Below are positions 41,819 through 51,431 of a stretch of DNA of 64,000 bases, in pieces (position 1 is the stretch's first letter; each line of letters starts with the position of its first letter). The notes beneath the pieces are model-generated. The model made no database searches. It saw only the letters and a program-made list of their open reading frames with translations, and was not told where the DNA came from. The position numbers and the translations under genes are program-made. Source of the stretch: DUPU01 sp050952465 (GTDB lineage Bacteria; Bacillota; Dehalobacteriia; Dehalobacteriales; Dehalobacteriaceae); NCBI GenBank assembly GCA_050952465.1, contig JBMNKZ010000014.1, forward strand, positions 62,001 to 126,000, read 5' to 3'.

Positions 41819-44632
41819 TTATTCCTCCATAAGCTTAACACGAATTTGCTCTCCCCGGCCGTTATTTTCCTGCCAGGAAATATAAAGTTTTCCGTAGTAC
41901 TCTTGAAAGGTTATGCCCGATGATGTTTCCGGTGTAGAATAGTTTATTACCTCATCCTTTACAGGAACCCAATTGTTGGATTCCGTATCCAGGAATTTCA
42001 TTCTTACGATCCCATTTTCCGTCCAAGCAGCATAAAGCACCCCGTTATATTCTTTTCCGGTTAACATATAAACGCTCTGGTTAGCATCAAAATTTAAACT
42101 ACCCTGATCTGATTCTTCCCAAATAGAGTCGTAATATTTTTTCACCCGAACCTGGAATCTTTTAGCCTCGTCCCGTTCCGCCCAAATCAGGTAAAGATAA
42201 TTTGTTCCCGGCACTAAGACAGGCATATCCGCTATTTTCGCAGCATCATAGTTTAATCCACCGCCGTCAATCTGCTTCCATTCCCACTCGTTCCCCTCGG
42301 TAACGTTAAATCTTTTTACCTTGATTTTTCCCTTTTCACTCCAGGCAGCATAGATATTGCCATGATAACTGGCTAAATAGGGTAAAGTAGCGTTATGATT
42401 GGGATTTTCATTAAGCATCCCTGAAACCTGTCCCTCTTTTTCCAACGGCAGCCAGTGTTGTCCGTCAAATACTTTTGCCCGGACTTGATTTACGACACCA
42501 TTTCTTTCTATCCAAAGAGCAAATAATTTTTCATCATTTGCCGCAAGTTTGATATTAAACGCTTTATTCCCGCTAAAACTTAAGTTTTCTGCTTCACTCC
42601 AATTATTTTCGGAAGGGTTATATTTCCTAACATAAACCTGGAAGATTTTATCTTCCCCGGTTTCTTCGTACCAGGCAAGATATAATTCTCCCTTAAACTC
42701 AGATAAAACCGGGTTATAGGCATTTTTATGCTCATCAATATTAATGGGGACTTCCTGGGTATCCTGCCATTTGACACCGTCATATTTTTGTACCCGGATT
42801 TCTCTGCATCCGTTTCTAGATTCGACCCAAGCAGTATATAATTCCTTCTTAAACTCAATCATTTGGGGAGTAATACATGAGTTAGAAGCTTCGCTATTTA
42901 AACCGCCTCCGTCCATCGGGTTTGTGATTAAGAATTGAATTCTATGATTCATAGTATCAGCTACAAAAACATTTCCCTTCTTATCTACCCCAATCCCCTT
43001 CGGTTCGTTAAATCCACCTTCCCGCCCGCTTTCAAACTCGCCCCAAGTAGCAAGAACAACACCCTCAGGACTTAATTTTTGCACTCTTTGTCTATAACCA
43101 TCTTCCGTGACATAAATAAATCCAGCTTGATCTACCGCTATTCCTGAAAGAGAAGTAAAACTCCATGAATTAAGAAAATTTCCCTGAGTATCAAACTTAT
43201 GAATTCCCTTTGTATCTGTCACATAAACATAATTACTTCCGTCTACTGCCACGGCATTAACATTGTTAAACTGGGCATCACCCGGACCCGTCCAAGTTGT
43301 AATAACCATACCGTTACTATCAAACTTCTGAATCCGATTCCCACTGTCAGCAACATAGATACATCCCATATTGTCTACGGCTATGCCCCTGGGAGCACCA
43401 GGTATGCTCCATTTAGTTTGAAACACCCCGTCTTTATTAAATTTTTGTACCCTTTTATTAAAGGTATCAGATACGTAAACATTGCCTGAGCCGTCCAGTG
43501 CTATGCCCAGAGGAGTGGTATCAAACCTAAACTGGCCGTCACCACTGCCCTTTTCTCCCCAGGAACTAATCAAACTGCCTGTGGCATCATACTTTTGAAT
43601 TCGACTGTTTCTTCTATCTACCACATAAATATTTCCATCCTGATCAACCATCACTGCCCATGGTTCGTTGAGCCGTCCCTCTGTAATGCCCTTGCTTTCC
43701 CAAACAGCCATGAGATTTCCTTCGTTATTTAGCTTTATAACCCGATTATGATCTTGATCGGAAATAAAAATTTCCCCATGACTGTTTACAGCTACACCAA
43801 AGGGGTTTCCTAATCCCCCAATAGATTCTGGTGCTTGCCAGGCAAATAAAAAAGTACCATCTGCATTAAACTTTTGAATCCGGTTATTGCTTGTATCAGC
43901 CACATAAATATTTCCATCTTGATCTACGCAAATTCCATAGGGGAATTGAAATTGTCCGGAATTGCTGCCGAAACTACCCCATTCTTTTTGTAAAGTGCCA
44001 TTTATATCATATTTTTGCACCTGGTGATTAAAACTGTTCACGACCCAAATGATATCATTACCGTCAACTGTGCTAGATATTGAGATTCCGGCAGGTTCAC
44101 CACCTACACTCCAGATCCCAGAGGAGCCATCGGATTTTAGTATTTGGATACGCCTATTCCCACTATCACTAACATAAATGTTTTTATTTCTATCCACCCC
44201 AATCCCACAGGGTGAATTGAATTGATCTTTTCCCCCAAATTTTGCTACGAAATTTCCCATGGAATCAAACTTTTGAATACAATTATTCTTTATATCCGTA
44301 ACATATACGTCACCGTCACGATCCAGCGTTATAGCCTTTGGACTTGAAAACTCCCCCTCCCCACTGCCCTGCTTTCCCCATTCCGTGATTATATTTCCAT
44401 CCCGGTCAAACTTAATAATTCTAAAGTTTAGGGTATCAACCACATATACATTGTCATTTTTATCTATAGCTATCCCAGCGGGAGAAAGAAAAGAAGGCAA
44501 GGAAGGAGAAGGAACTACCGGGGTAAATTCCATTGCCTGCCCTATTATTGGCATCAATAGTATTAAGGCATTAATCATGATCAGGCTTATAATAAACTTT
44601 TGTTTCACAAGAAAACCGACAAATTGTTTCAT
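41819..44632 (-). CDS. Secreted NHL-repeat protein with a second beta-propeller-like half
   Basis: 937 residues. The N-terminal signal peptide (LIMINALILLMPIIGQA) is followed by about eleven NHL repeats (residues 45-570) with the pattern GIAVDQDGNIYVADTSNNRIQKFNADG. A second repeat set (residues 580-937) shows the pattern W.E..G...IRVKKYD..W and YNGVLYAAWTENG, probably another propeller. NHL propellers mediate protein or surface binding. No anchor or enzyme domain is visible. Start ATG 44632, eight bases after GGGGGAG. Confidence 0.85.
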   Translation of the reverse strand: MKQFVGFLVKQKFIISLIMINALILLMPIIGQAMEFTPVVPSPSLPSFLSPAGIAIDKNDNVYVVDTLNFRIIKFDRDGNIITEWGKQGSGEGEFSSPKAITLDRDGDVYVTDIKNNCIQKFDSMGNFVAKFGGKDQFNSPCGIGVDRNKNIYVSDSGNRRIQILKSDGSSGIWSVGGEPAGISISSTVDGNDIIWVVNSFNHQVQKYDINGTLQKEWGSFGSNSGQFQFPYGICVDQDGNIYVADTSNNRIQKFNADGTFLFAWQAPESIGGLGNPFGVAVNSHGEIFISDQDHNRVIKLNNEGNLMAVWESKGITEGRLNEPWAVMVDQDGNIYVVDRRNSRIQKYDATGSLISSWGEKGSGDGQFRFDTTPLGIALDGSGNVYVSDTFNKRVQKFNKDGVFQTKWSIPGAPRGIAVDNMGCIYVADSGNRIQKFDSNGMVITTWTGPGDAQFNNVNAVAVDGSNYVYVTDTKGIHKFDTQGNFLNSWSFTSLSGIAVDQAGFIYVTEDGYRQRVQKLSPEGVVLATWGEFESGREGGFNEPKGIGVDKKGNVFVADTMNHRIQFLITNPMDGGGLNSEASNSCITPQMIEFKKELYTAWVESRNGCREIRVQKYDGVKWQDTQEVPINIDEHKNAYNPVLSEFKGELYLAWYEETGEDKIFQVYVRKYNPSENNWSEAENLSFSGNKAFNIKLAANDEKLFALWIERNGVVNQVRAKVFDGQHWLPLEKEGQVSGMLNENPNHNATLPYLASYHGNIYAAWSEKGKIKVKRFNVTEGNEWEWKQIDGGGLNYDAAKIADMPVLVPGTNYLYLIWAERDEAKRFQVRVKKYYDSIWEESDQGSLNFDANQSVYMLTGKEYNGVLYAAWTENGIVRMKFLDTESNNWVPVKDEVINYSTPETSSGITFQEYYGKLYISWQENNGRGEQIRVKLMEE

Positions 44633-44863
44633 TCCCACTACTCCCCCTTAAACATTCCCTTTGCGTTTTCTACCCTTTTACACCTTTTAATTTCAATTTC
44701 CATCACCGGGACTTATCCCCAGCTTTTAAAAAGTTTATCCTTCCATTTTTACCAATCTTACTATATATTAACATATCATTTGACATAATGCACAAGATTT
44801 CCCTAAATTTGGGGTATCTTTTTCTAGGAAATTATCCATACTTTACTGGAGTGCATAATTTCC

Positions 44864-44962
44864 TACATAAAGAAAAATTGGCTTGCGCCAAGCCTCTGGA
44901 GCTGGCGGAAGCCTTATTTGCACTTAGATCTATCAGAAAAAAGTTATACCTTGTAAAAGACC
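44864..44962 (+). repeat. Structured repeat type 3, copy 2
   Basis: Related to 29341-29439 over about 99 bp, same orientation. The first hairpin (GGCTT gcgcc AAGCC) is conserved with a changed loop; the second (CTATCAGAAAA...) has decayed on its 3' arm. It abuts the T-run of the terminator of the sensor kinase gene. An apparent 70-residue reading frame through it (44788-45000) is an accident of the repeat. Confidence 0.7.
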
Positions 44963-44994
44963 AAAAAAAAACAAGCAGATTACTCCGCTTGTTT
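44963..44994 (-). terminator. Terminator overlapping the stop codon of the sensor kinase gene
   Basis: Minus-strand stem AAACAAGCGGA / TCTGCTTGTTT with a 4-base loop that includes part of the TAA stop, followed by a long T-run. Translation to the stop would cover the 5' arm. Confidence 0.85.
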
Positions 44995-46380
44995 AGGTAA
45001 GTTTACTTTAAACTCCGTCCCTGAATTTAATTTACTTTTTACTTCTATTTTTCCTTTATGAGCCTCCACAATAGATTTAACAATGGCAAGACCAATTCCT
45101 GCCCCTCCTGTCAATCGTGTTCTTGACTTATCCGCCCGATAAAATCTTTCAAAGATAAAGGGCAAATCCTCATGGGGAATCCCGATCCCGTTGTCTGATA
45201 CTATTAGTTGTACTTGATCCATGGTTTCATTAATTTCTACTTTAACTTTACTCCCCGGCGGAGTATATTTTAAAGCATTGGATAAGAGATTGATCAGTAC
45301 TTGTTTTATTTTATCCCGATCGGCTAAAATCCAAGACTCACTACCAGCCAAATCTAGGGTTACCCCTTTCTTTTGAAAATCTCCTTGGTAATTCTCCACC
45401 ACATGTTCCGCTAAAACCGAGATATTAAACTCATCCTTATTTAACAAAAGATTTTCGCTATCATGGCGGGCCAGCATCTCTAAATCCCCCACCAGGCGGT
45501 TAACCCGCAAAATTTCCTCATGACAGCTTTTTAATCTCTCCGCATCTGCCGTCCAAATCCCATCAATCATAGCTTCCATATTCCCCTGAAGAGTAGCCAA
45601 CGGAGTCCTAAGCTCGTGAGCAACATCGGCAGTCAGTATTTTGCGCAGTCTTTCCTGGTTCTCTAAACTATCAGCCAAGTTATTCACCGTAACTGTCAGC
45701 TGACAAATTTCTTTGGTATTGGATTCTTCCTTAATCTGGCCGCCAAAGTATCCTTGGGAAATCATTTGCGCCGTATCAATAACACGGGAAATGGGAGTAC
45801 TTAGCCTTTTTGCCATAAGCACTCCCAAAAACAGAGCAAACAGGATCGCTAAAATCCCCGCAATGGCGTTAAGTTTATTTAGCGTGTTAACAAAAGCGAT
45901 ATCAGTTGTAGACATATAAAAGGGGCCGTAATATCCGATTTCAACCCTGCCTACCTCTTTATCAGCAACGATTATAGGATATGGTTTTTCCTGATAACCA
46001 CCTTTTAAATTGGGATCATAAGCATTCATCGTCTGCGACATTTGACTGATAATCCGCTGGCACATCCCGTTATTGTGAACTTGAGCATCCCACATAACTT
46101 TACCTGATTTATCTTTAATTTTGATAATTAAACCGTTTTCTAGGGCCGTGACGCCAATACTCTCCAAAGAAGAGGAACTCCATTGATAGTTTTTTAAATA
46201 CTGCTGCCGAATTGACTCGACCAAGGCCAGGTTTTGTTGTTCTTGATTTTCCCGGACATATTCCCGAAACTGTTTCTGTAAAAACAAATTTGTCAGTACA
46301 CTGATTAAAAGAATGCTGATTAAGGCAACTAAAACATAAGAAACGGATAACTTTGTTTTTAGGCTGTACTGCACCTTCAC
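44980..46380 (-). CDS. Sensor histidine kinase of the copper cluster
   Basis: 466 residues. Membrane helix 1 (SVSYVLVALISILLISVL), an extracytoplasmic sensor domain of about 135 residues, helix 2 (AIAGILAILFALFLGVLMA), then HAMP and HisKA with the phosphorylated His in DVAHELRTPLATLQGN, and HATPase_c with NLLSNALKYTPPGSKV, DNGIGIPHEDL and GGAGIGLAIV. OmpR-partner type. The start GTG overlaps the response regulator stop by four bases. The location after copA suggests it senses copper or envelope redox stress. Confidence 0.92.
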   Translation of the reverse strand: MKVQYSLKTKLSVSYVLVALISILLISVLTNLFLQKQFREYVRENQEQQNLALVESIRQQYLKNYQWSSSSLESIGVTALENGLIIKIKDKSGKVMWDAQVHNNGMCQRIISQMSQTMNAYDPNLKGGYQEKPYPIIVADKEVGRVEIGYYGPFYMSTTDIAFVNTLNKLNAIAGILAILFALFLGVLMAKRLSTPISRVIDTAQMISQGYFGGQIKEESNTKEICQLTVTVNNLADSLENQERLRKILTADVAHELRTPLATLQGNMEAMIDGIWTADAERLKSCHEEILRVNRLVGDLEMLARHDSENLLLNKDEFNISVLAEHVVENYQGDFQKKGVTLDLAGSESWILADRDKIKQVLINLLSNALKYTPPGSKVKVEINETMDQVQLIVSDNGIGIPHEDLPFIFERFYRADKSRTRLTGGAGIGLAIVKSIVEAHKGKIEVKSKLNSGTEFKVNLPKQAE

Positions 46381-47075
46381 TCACCGCCAAATCTATAGCC
46401 AATTCCGTAAACGGTCAATATATAACAAGGGTTTTTCGGATCTGTCTCGATTTTTTGACGGATATTCTTAATATGAGTATCAACAGTTCGGTCAAAGCCG
46501 TCAAAATCGCCCCCTAAAGCGATGGAGATTAGTTCATCCCGAGTGAAAACTTTAGCCGGATATTTTATTAGCGTCATCAAAATTTTATATTCATTAGGGG
46601 TGAGATTTACTAACTTCCCTTTCTTTCTGACTTCATATTTAATGTGATTAATAGTTAAGTCCCCATTATTAAACTCCAACACATTAGCAAGAGGAACAGG
46701 CTCCTCGGAGACCCTTCTGAGCAGGGCGTTTACTCTGGCCACTAGTTCTCTGGGACTAAAAGGCTTTGTAATATAGTCATCGGCGCCAATGTCAAGTCCT
46801 TTAAGAATATCCTCTTCCTCCACCTTAGCCGTTAGCATCATAATGGGTACGCGGGACTTTTTTCTTAAACTTCGGCAGATCTCTTCCCCGGACATATCCG
46901 GGAGCATCAAATCAAGAATTATTAAGACATGGTTTTCCTTTTCAAAAAGTCTTAGGGCTTCCCTACCGGAATACACCTTGTCCACCCGGTAGCCATTGTG
47001 TTCAAGATATGATCCTACCACTTCGGCAATTTTTTCTTCGTCATCTACAACGAGAATTTTCTTTTCCATGCTCAC
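46377..47075 (-). CDS. OmpR family response regulator of the copper cluster
   Basis: 232 residues. Receiver domain with phospho-acceptor Asp55 (LIILDLMLPDMSG), acidic pair DDEEK and switch Lys (DYITKPFSPRELVARV). C-terminal winged helix (NHIKYEVRKKGKLVNLTPNEYKIL, RTVDTHIKNIRQKIE). Start GTG 47075 with AGGAG six bases upstream; nine bases after the copA stop. With the kinase it probably controls this operon. Confidence 0.94.
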   Translation of the reverse strand: MSMEKKILVVDDEEKIAEVVGSYLEHNGYRVDKVYSGREALRLFEKENHVLIILDLMLPDMSGEEICRSLRKKSRVPIMMLTAKVEEEDILKGLDIGADDYITKPFSPRELVARVNALLRRVSEEPVPLANVLEFNNGDLTINHIKYEVRKKGKLVNLTPNEYKILMTLIKYPAKVFTRDELISIALGGDFDGFDRTVDTHIKNIRQKIETDPKNPCYILTVYGIGYRFGGE

Positions 47076-47084
47076 TATGCTCTC

Positions 47085-49508
47085 CTATAGCTTCGCCCTT
47101 TTCAGGCTGAGAGAATTCGTGACCACCGATACAGAGCTAAAAGCCATAGCACCACCGGCAATGACCGGATTTAACAGCCCTAATGCGGCAAAAGGAATGC
47201 CAATAATGTTATAAATAAAAGCCCAAAAAAGATTCTGCCTGATTTTACGGATGGTCTTACGGGAAAGCCTAATGGCCATAGGAATTGACCTTAAATCCCC
47301 GCGCATCAAAGTAATATCCGCCGCTTCCATGGCCACATCCGTTCCGGTACCAATGGCCATACCCACATCGGAAGTCGCCAGAGCCGGCGCATCATTGATG
47401 CCGTCTCCCACCATGGCTACTATCATGCCAGCCTTTTTCAGTTTTTCAACTTCTTCCGCCTTTTTTTCGGGAAGAACTTCGGCTAATACATGATCTATCC
47501 CCACTTGTTTGGCAATCGCCTGAGCCGTCCTTCTATTATCCCCGGTAATCATATAGACTTTGATTCCCATGTGATGCAAATCGGCAATGGCATCTTTGGA
47601 GTTTTCTTTGACTGTATCAGCAACAGAAATGACACCAAGGAGATTATTATCTACTGCCATCAGCATCGCTGTCTTTCCCTCTTCTTCCATGCGGGCAACA
47701 ATTTCTTCCACATCAGTGGTGGAAATATTATTTTCCTGCATCAATTTTCTGGTTCCAATAATAACATTTGTTCCCTTAATCACTGCCGCCACACCTCGGC
47801 CGGGGATGGCTGTAAACTTTTCCGGATCAGAGATCGTTTTTAATTCGTCCTTACCTTTTTCATAGATAGCCACACCTAAAGGATGCTCCGAATTTTTTTC
47901 CGCCACCGCTGCTAATTTTAATATCTCCTGACCTTCCGTTCCATCCAAGGAGATAATATCCGTTACTGCCGGTTCCCCCTTGGTAATGGTACCGGTTTTA
48001 TCCAGGATAACAGCATTAATTTTATACGCCATTTCCAAGTGCTCCCCGCCTTTGATTAAGATACCGTTTTCCGCGCCTTTGCCGGTTCCCACCATAATGG
48101 CGGTAGGTGTAGCCAGGCCTAAGGCACAGGGGCAGGCAATGACCAAGACGGAAACCGCACTTACCAAAGCAGGTGTAATATTCTGTCCCTGGTCAAAACC
48201 AAAATAGCGAATCAAGAATGTTAAAAGAGCAATCCCGATCACCACAGGGACAAACACCCCGGATACCTGATCGGCAATTTTTTGAATGGGGGCTTTAGAC
48301 CCTTGAGCGTCTTCCACCATTTTGATAATTTGAGAAAGGGCAGTATCCTTACCGATTTTCGTGGCCTGGAATTTAAACGTTCCAAACTTGTTTATCGTAG
48401 CCCCAATCACCAGGTCTCCCGCCTTCTTTTCCACAGGTAGACTTTCCCCAGTCAGCATAGATTCATCCAGAGAAGAATTGCCTTCGATAATTTTGCCGTC
48501 TACCGGGACTTTTTCTCCCGGCCGGACGATAATCACATCTCCTAATTCCACCTCTTCCACTGGAATGTCAACTTCTTGTCCGTTTCTAACCACCCGGGCA
48601 GTTTTTGCCTGAAGGCCCATTAATTTTTTGATAGCTTCCGATGTTTTCCCTTTCGCCACAGCCTCCAGATATTTGCCGAGGAGAACTAAGGTAATAATCA
48701 CGGCAGCGGCTTCAAAATAAAGATCCTTCATAGCCATACCCGGCATCAATTCCTGGAAAAAGGCATTATACAAGCTGAAGAAATAAGCCGCAGAAGTACC
48801 CATGGCAATGAGAACATCCATATTGGCACTTTTCGCTCGTAAAGCATAAAAGGCATTTTTGTAAAATCTAAATCCGATGATAAACTGTACCGGGGTGGCA
48901 ATAATCAGCTGGAAAAACTCATTATGAAGATATGGAGCATCAACCTTTAGTAAAGTAAAGACCATGGCCAGGATTAAGGGAGAACTTAGGACCGCTGAAA
49001 TAATTAGTTCTCTTTTCAGGCGTCTGGTCTCTTTCTCCCTCTGCTCCTTTTCCCGATCCCGGGAAACTTCCTCCGCCCGTTCTGCGCTGTAACCCATATC
49101 TACTACTGCTTTGATCATATCGGAGACCTTTATCTTTGAGCTGTCGTATTCCACAACTGCAGTTTCGGTGGCTAGATTTACTCCCGCCTTTTTAACTCCA
49201 TCTAACTTATTCAGCATCTTTTCTATTCTGGCGGAGCAGGCGGCACAACTCATGCCTCCAATTTTTAGGGATATGGCGGTTTTAGCTAACTCCTCCTCAG
49301 GAATTACCCTATATCCTAATCCTTTAATGGTGTCATTTATCTTTTCATCATTTAATAATGATGGATCGTAATCCACAATAGCTTTTTCCATAGCAAAATT
49401 AACATTAGCATCCTTTACCCCATCCAGCTTCTTTAATCCTTTTTCTATTCTTGCCGCACAGGCGGCGCAGGACATGCCCGCAATGGTATAGGTTTTTTTT
49501 GTATCCAT
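47085..49508 (-). CDS. copA: Copper-translocating P1B-type ATPase
   Basis: 807 residues. Two N-terminal heavy-metal domains (GMSCAACAARIEKGL, GMSCAACSARIEKML). Then eight membrane helices with the Cu+ channel motif ACPCALGLATPTAIM, phosphorylation site DKTGTITKGEP, SEHPLG in the nucleotide domain, and GDGINDAPALATSDVG. It exports Cu+ from the cytoplasm. ATG 49508 after GGGAGGAAT. In one cluster with an upstream HMA-SafE protein and the downstream two-component system. Confidence 0.95.
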   Translation of the reverse strand: MDTKKTYTIAGMSCAACAARIEKGLKKLDGVKDANVNFAMEKAIVDYDPSLLNDEKINDTIKGLGYRVIPEEELAKTAISLKIGGMSCAACSARIEKMLNKLDGVKKAGVNLATETAVVEYDSSKIKVSDMIKAVVDMGYSAERAEEVSRDREKEQREKETRRLKRELIISAVLSSPLILAMVFTLLKVDAPYLHNEFFQLIIATPVQFIIGFRFYKNAFYALRAKSANMDVLIAMGTSAAYFFSLYNAFFQELMPGMAMKDLYFEAAAVIITLVLLGKYLEAVAKGKTSEAIKKLMGLQAKTARVVRNGQEVDIPVEEVELGDVIIVRPGEKVPVDGKIIEGNSSLDESMLTGESLPVEKKAGDLVIGATINKFGTFKFQATKIGKDTALSQIIKMVEDAQGSKAPIQKIADQVSGVFVPVVIGIALLTFLIRYFGFDQGQNITPALVSAVSVLVIACPCALGLATPTAIMVGTGKGAENGILIKGGEHLEMAYKINAVILDKTGTITKGEPAVTDIISLDGTEGQEILKLAAVAEKNSEHPLGVAIYEKGKDELKTISDPEKFTAIPGRGVAAVIKGTNVIIGTRKLMQENNISTTDVEEIVARMEEEGKTAMLMAVDNNLLGVISVADTVKENSKDAIADLHHMGIKVYMITGDNRRTAQAIAKQVGIDHVLAEVLPEKKAEEVEKLKKAGMIVAMVGDGINDAPALATSDVGMAIGTGTDVAMEAADITLMRGDLRSIPMAIRLSRKTIRKIRQNLFWAFIYNIIGIPFAALGLLNPVIAGGAMAFSSVSVVTNSLSLKRAKL

Positions 49509-49645
49509 ATCAATAGATTCCTCCCATTGAACAGCCTCCCCGGTTGGAGGTAAGGCTTGAACTTCTTGATTTACTTCTTCCAGATTTACTTATTATTAAT
49601 ATCATCTACAACTTTTACATATCCATTCAATAGCCCATCCTACAG

Positions 49646-51064
49646 CTAATAGACACAGCATCCGCCGCGAACTCTGCCCGAAGGAAATTCATTCGCACTC
49701 TCCAGGTCTTTTTCCGATACTTTGGTGACATCGGATACCACTTTTATTTTACTGCTAATCATTCCCATCCAGCATGTATATACTATATCACCCTCTTCTT
49801 CCGGGGTAAACTCAATTATATTATCCCCCGGAACAAGTTCTATTTGCTGATTAAATTCAGGAATAGTTATGGGGTTATTGCATCCATTTAAGTCTCTCCG
49901 GTCAACTTTGATCGTCCATTTGACCGGGATCCCTTTTTGGACAATAATGGGAGTATATCTCCCCGATTCCATTTGGGTGGTGATCTCCTGAACATTTCCT
50001 GTTATTTTGGCCACATTTCCGGTTTTGGCCGAAGCCAGGGATACCGACATTCCGGACAAATTAAGTCCCCTATTTACCATAAGTACGCCTAGCACCACCA
50101 CTAAAATCATACTTACCTTTAACATCCTGTGGGTAAATCTGCTGCTAAGGAAAGAACTAACGGCACCAAAACCAAATACTAAGGGTACAGTTCCGACACT
50201 AAAAAAGAACATAGACAAGGCCCCGGCGGTAAAACTTCCTGTGCCTAAAGCGTATAACTGCATGGCCTGAAGGGGACCGCAGGGCATTAAGCCATTTAAC
50301 AAACCGACATAGAAAGGCCCATTCTTCCTGGCATTGCCATAGATTTTATTGCCAAAAATCCTAGGCATCCTGGGGGTAAACCGTTTTAACCAGGGAAAGA
50401 TATTTAACATGTTTAATCCCATGATAATCATCAGAACCCCGGAAATAATTACGACTATCCCTCTCGCAGAGCCGGAAAAACTCACCACAGAACCTAAAGC
50501 ACCTACCACCCCACCAATTAAGGTGTAGGATATTACCCGGCCGCTGTTATAAAGGATGCTGGGTATAAATTTCGCTAAATTTGAGCTTCCCTCCCTAAAT
50601 TTATAGGAAACACACTGGGAAAGATTAATACCCCCGCACATAGCAATACAGTGTAGGGAGGTTAGAAGCCCAACAACAAAAAGTATCCCATAGCCCATAG
50701 ATTGATCCACCTGAGGAATAAAATTAAATCCCACTGTATTTTTGATCAGCATATATAGGGCAAAAATGATAATTCCTATCCCCAGCAGTTGATTGATATT
50801 CATTTTTTCCTGATGGTGCATGGAATTAGGGGGATTCCCTGCTTTTAAGCTGTCACCTTCATTAAGTACCTGGTAATCAAGTTTCTCAATAACTGCGATA
50901 ATCTTTCCCAGGTCTGTGATATTACTATCATAAGCTACCTGAACAGTTGCATCACTAAAACTTGCTTTTACCTCATAAACCCCGTTTACCCTTTTTACGG
51001 TATTTTCTATTTTCATTTCACAACCGGTACAGCTCATTCCTTCAATATGAAGGATTTTCCGCAC
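49646..51064 (-). CDS. HMA domain - SafE/DsbD-like membrane domain - cupredoxin-like fusion protein
   Basis: 472 residues from GTG 51064 (GGGGGAG six bases upstream; GTG 51079 also possible). Residues 1-65 are a heavy-metal domain with CxxC (GMSCTGCEMKIE). Residues 95-330 are a TauE/SafE (UreH-like) six-helix domain with GRVISYTLIGGVVGALGS and GLMPCGPLQAMQLYALGTGS. Residues 365-450 are a cupredoxin-like domain (IIVQKGIPVKWTIKV, GDNIIEFTPEEEGDIVYTCWMGMI) with candidate Cys/Met copper ligands. It probably moves or buffers copper across the membrane. Confidence 0.87.
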   Translation of the reverse strand: MRKILHIEGMSCTGCEMKIENTVKRVNGVYEVKASFSDATVQVAYDSNITDLGKIIAVIEKLDYQVLNEGDSLKAGNPPNSMHHQEKMNINQLLGIGIIIFALYMLIKNTVGFNFIPQVDQSMGYGILFVVGLLTSLHCIAMCGGINLSQCVSYKFREGSSNLAKFIPSILYNSGRVISYTLIGGVVGALGSVVSFSGSARGIVVIISGVLMIIMGLNMLNIFPWLKRFTPRMPRIFGNKIYGNARKNGPFYVGLLNGLMPCGPLQAMQLYALGTGSFTAGALSMFFFSVGTVPLVFGFGAVSSFLSSRFTHRMLKVSMILVVVLGVLMVNRGLNLSGMSVSLASAKTGNVAKITGNVQEITTQMESGRYTPIIVQKGIPVKWTIKVDRRDLNGCNNPITIPEFNQQIELVPGDNIIEFTPEEEGDIVYTCWMGMISSKIKVVSDVTKVSEKDLESANEFPSGRVRGGCCVY

Positions 51065-51132
51065 TTGGTTCTCCCCCACAAAAATCCCTTCTTCCTGATC
51101 CTAAAAGTTATTTAGAAATTAAACTTATTTTA

Positions 51133-51264
51133 TTATTTGCCCCAATTGGAAAAAAGCTCGGCACAAAAATTGACCAGCATAAAAACCATAAATACACCTG
51201 CAGCCACTAAAACTATTTTTGCAAGCTTTCCGTTTTTCGCATTTACTTGATTTTCCTTTTTCAC
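51133..51264 (-). CDS. Small single-pass membrane protein (43 aa) of the copper cluster
   Basis: GTG start with AGGTGG upstream. A basic N-terminus (KKENQVNAKNGKLAK) and one membrane helix (IVLVAAGVFMVFMLVNF) are followed by CAELFSNWGK. Lies 68 bases before the HMA-SafE gene in the same direction and is probably the first gene of the copper operon. No family recognised; too short for a typical gene caller. Confidence 0.65.
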   Translation of the reverse strand: MKKENQVNAKNGKLAKIVLVAAGVFMVFMLVNFCAELFSNWGK

Positions 51265-51431
51265 TATGTTCCCACCTCTTCTTTTTATAAGAGTATTTTA
51301 ACTACTGCTTGTGAAGAAATTATGAAGAGCATGGGCAATTTTCCCTTTTCCCACTACTGAATAAATCAGGTTAAATGATAAAGAATATCTTTAATAGTCA
51401 AAATAAGCTTGGACAGGAAGTTTAAATAACT

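Noticed and set aside
44788..45000. 70-codon plus-strand reading frame
   Set aside because: It runs through structured repeat copy 2 and the sensor kinase terminator; no ribosome site and no family.
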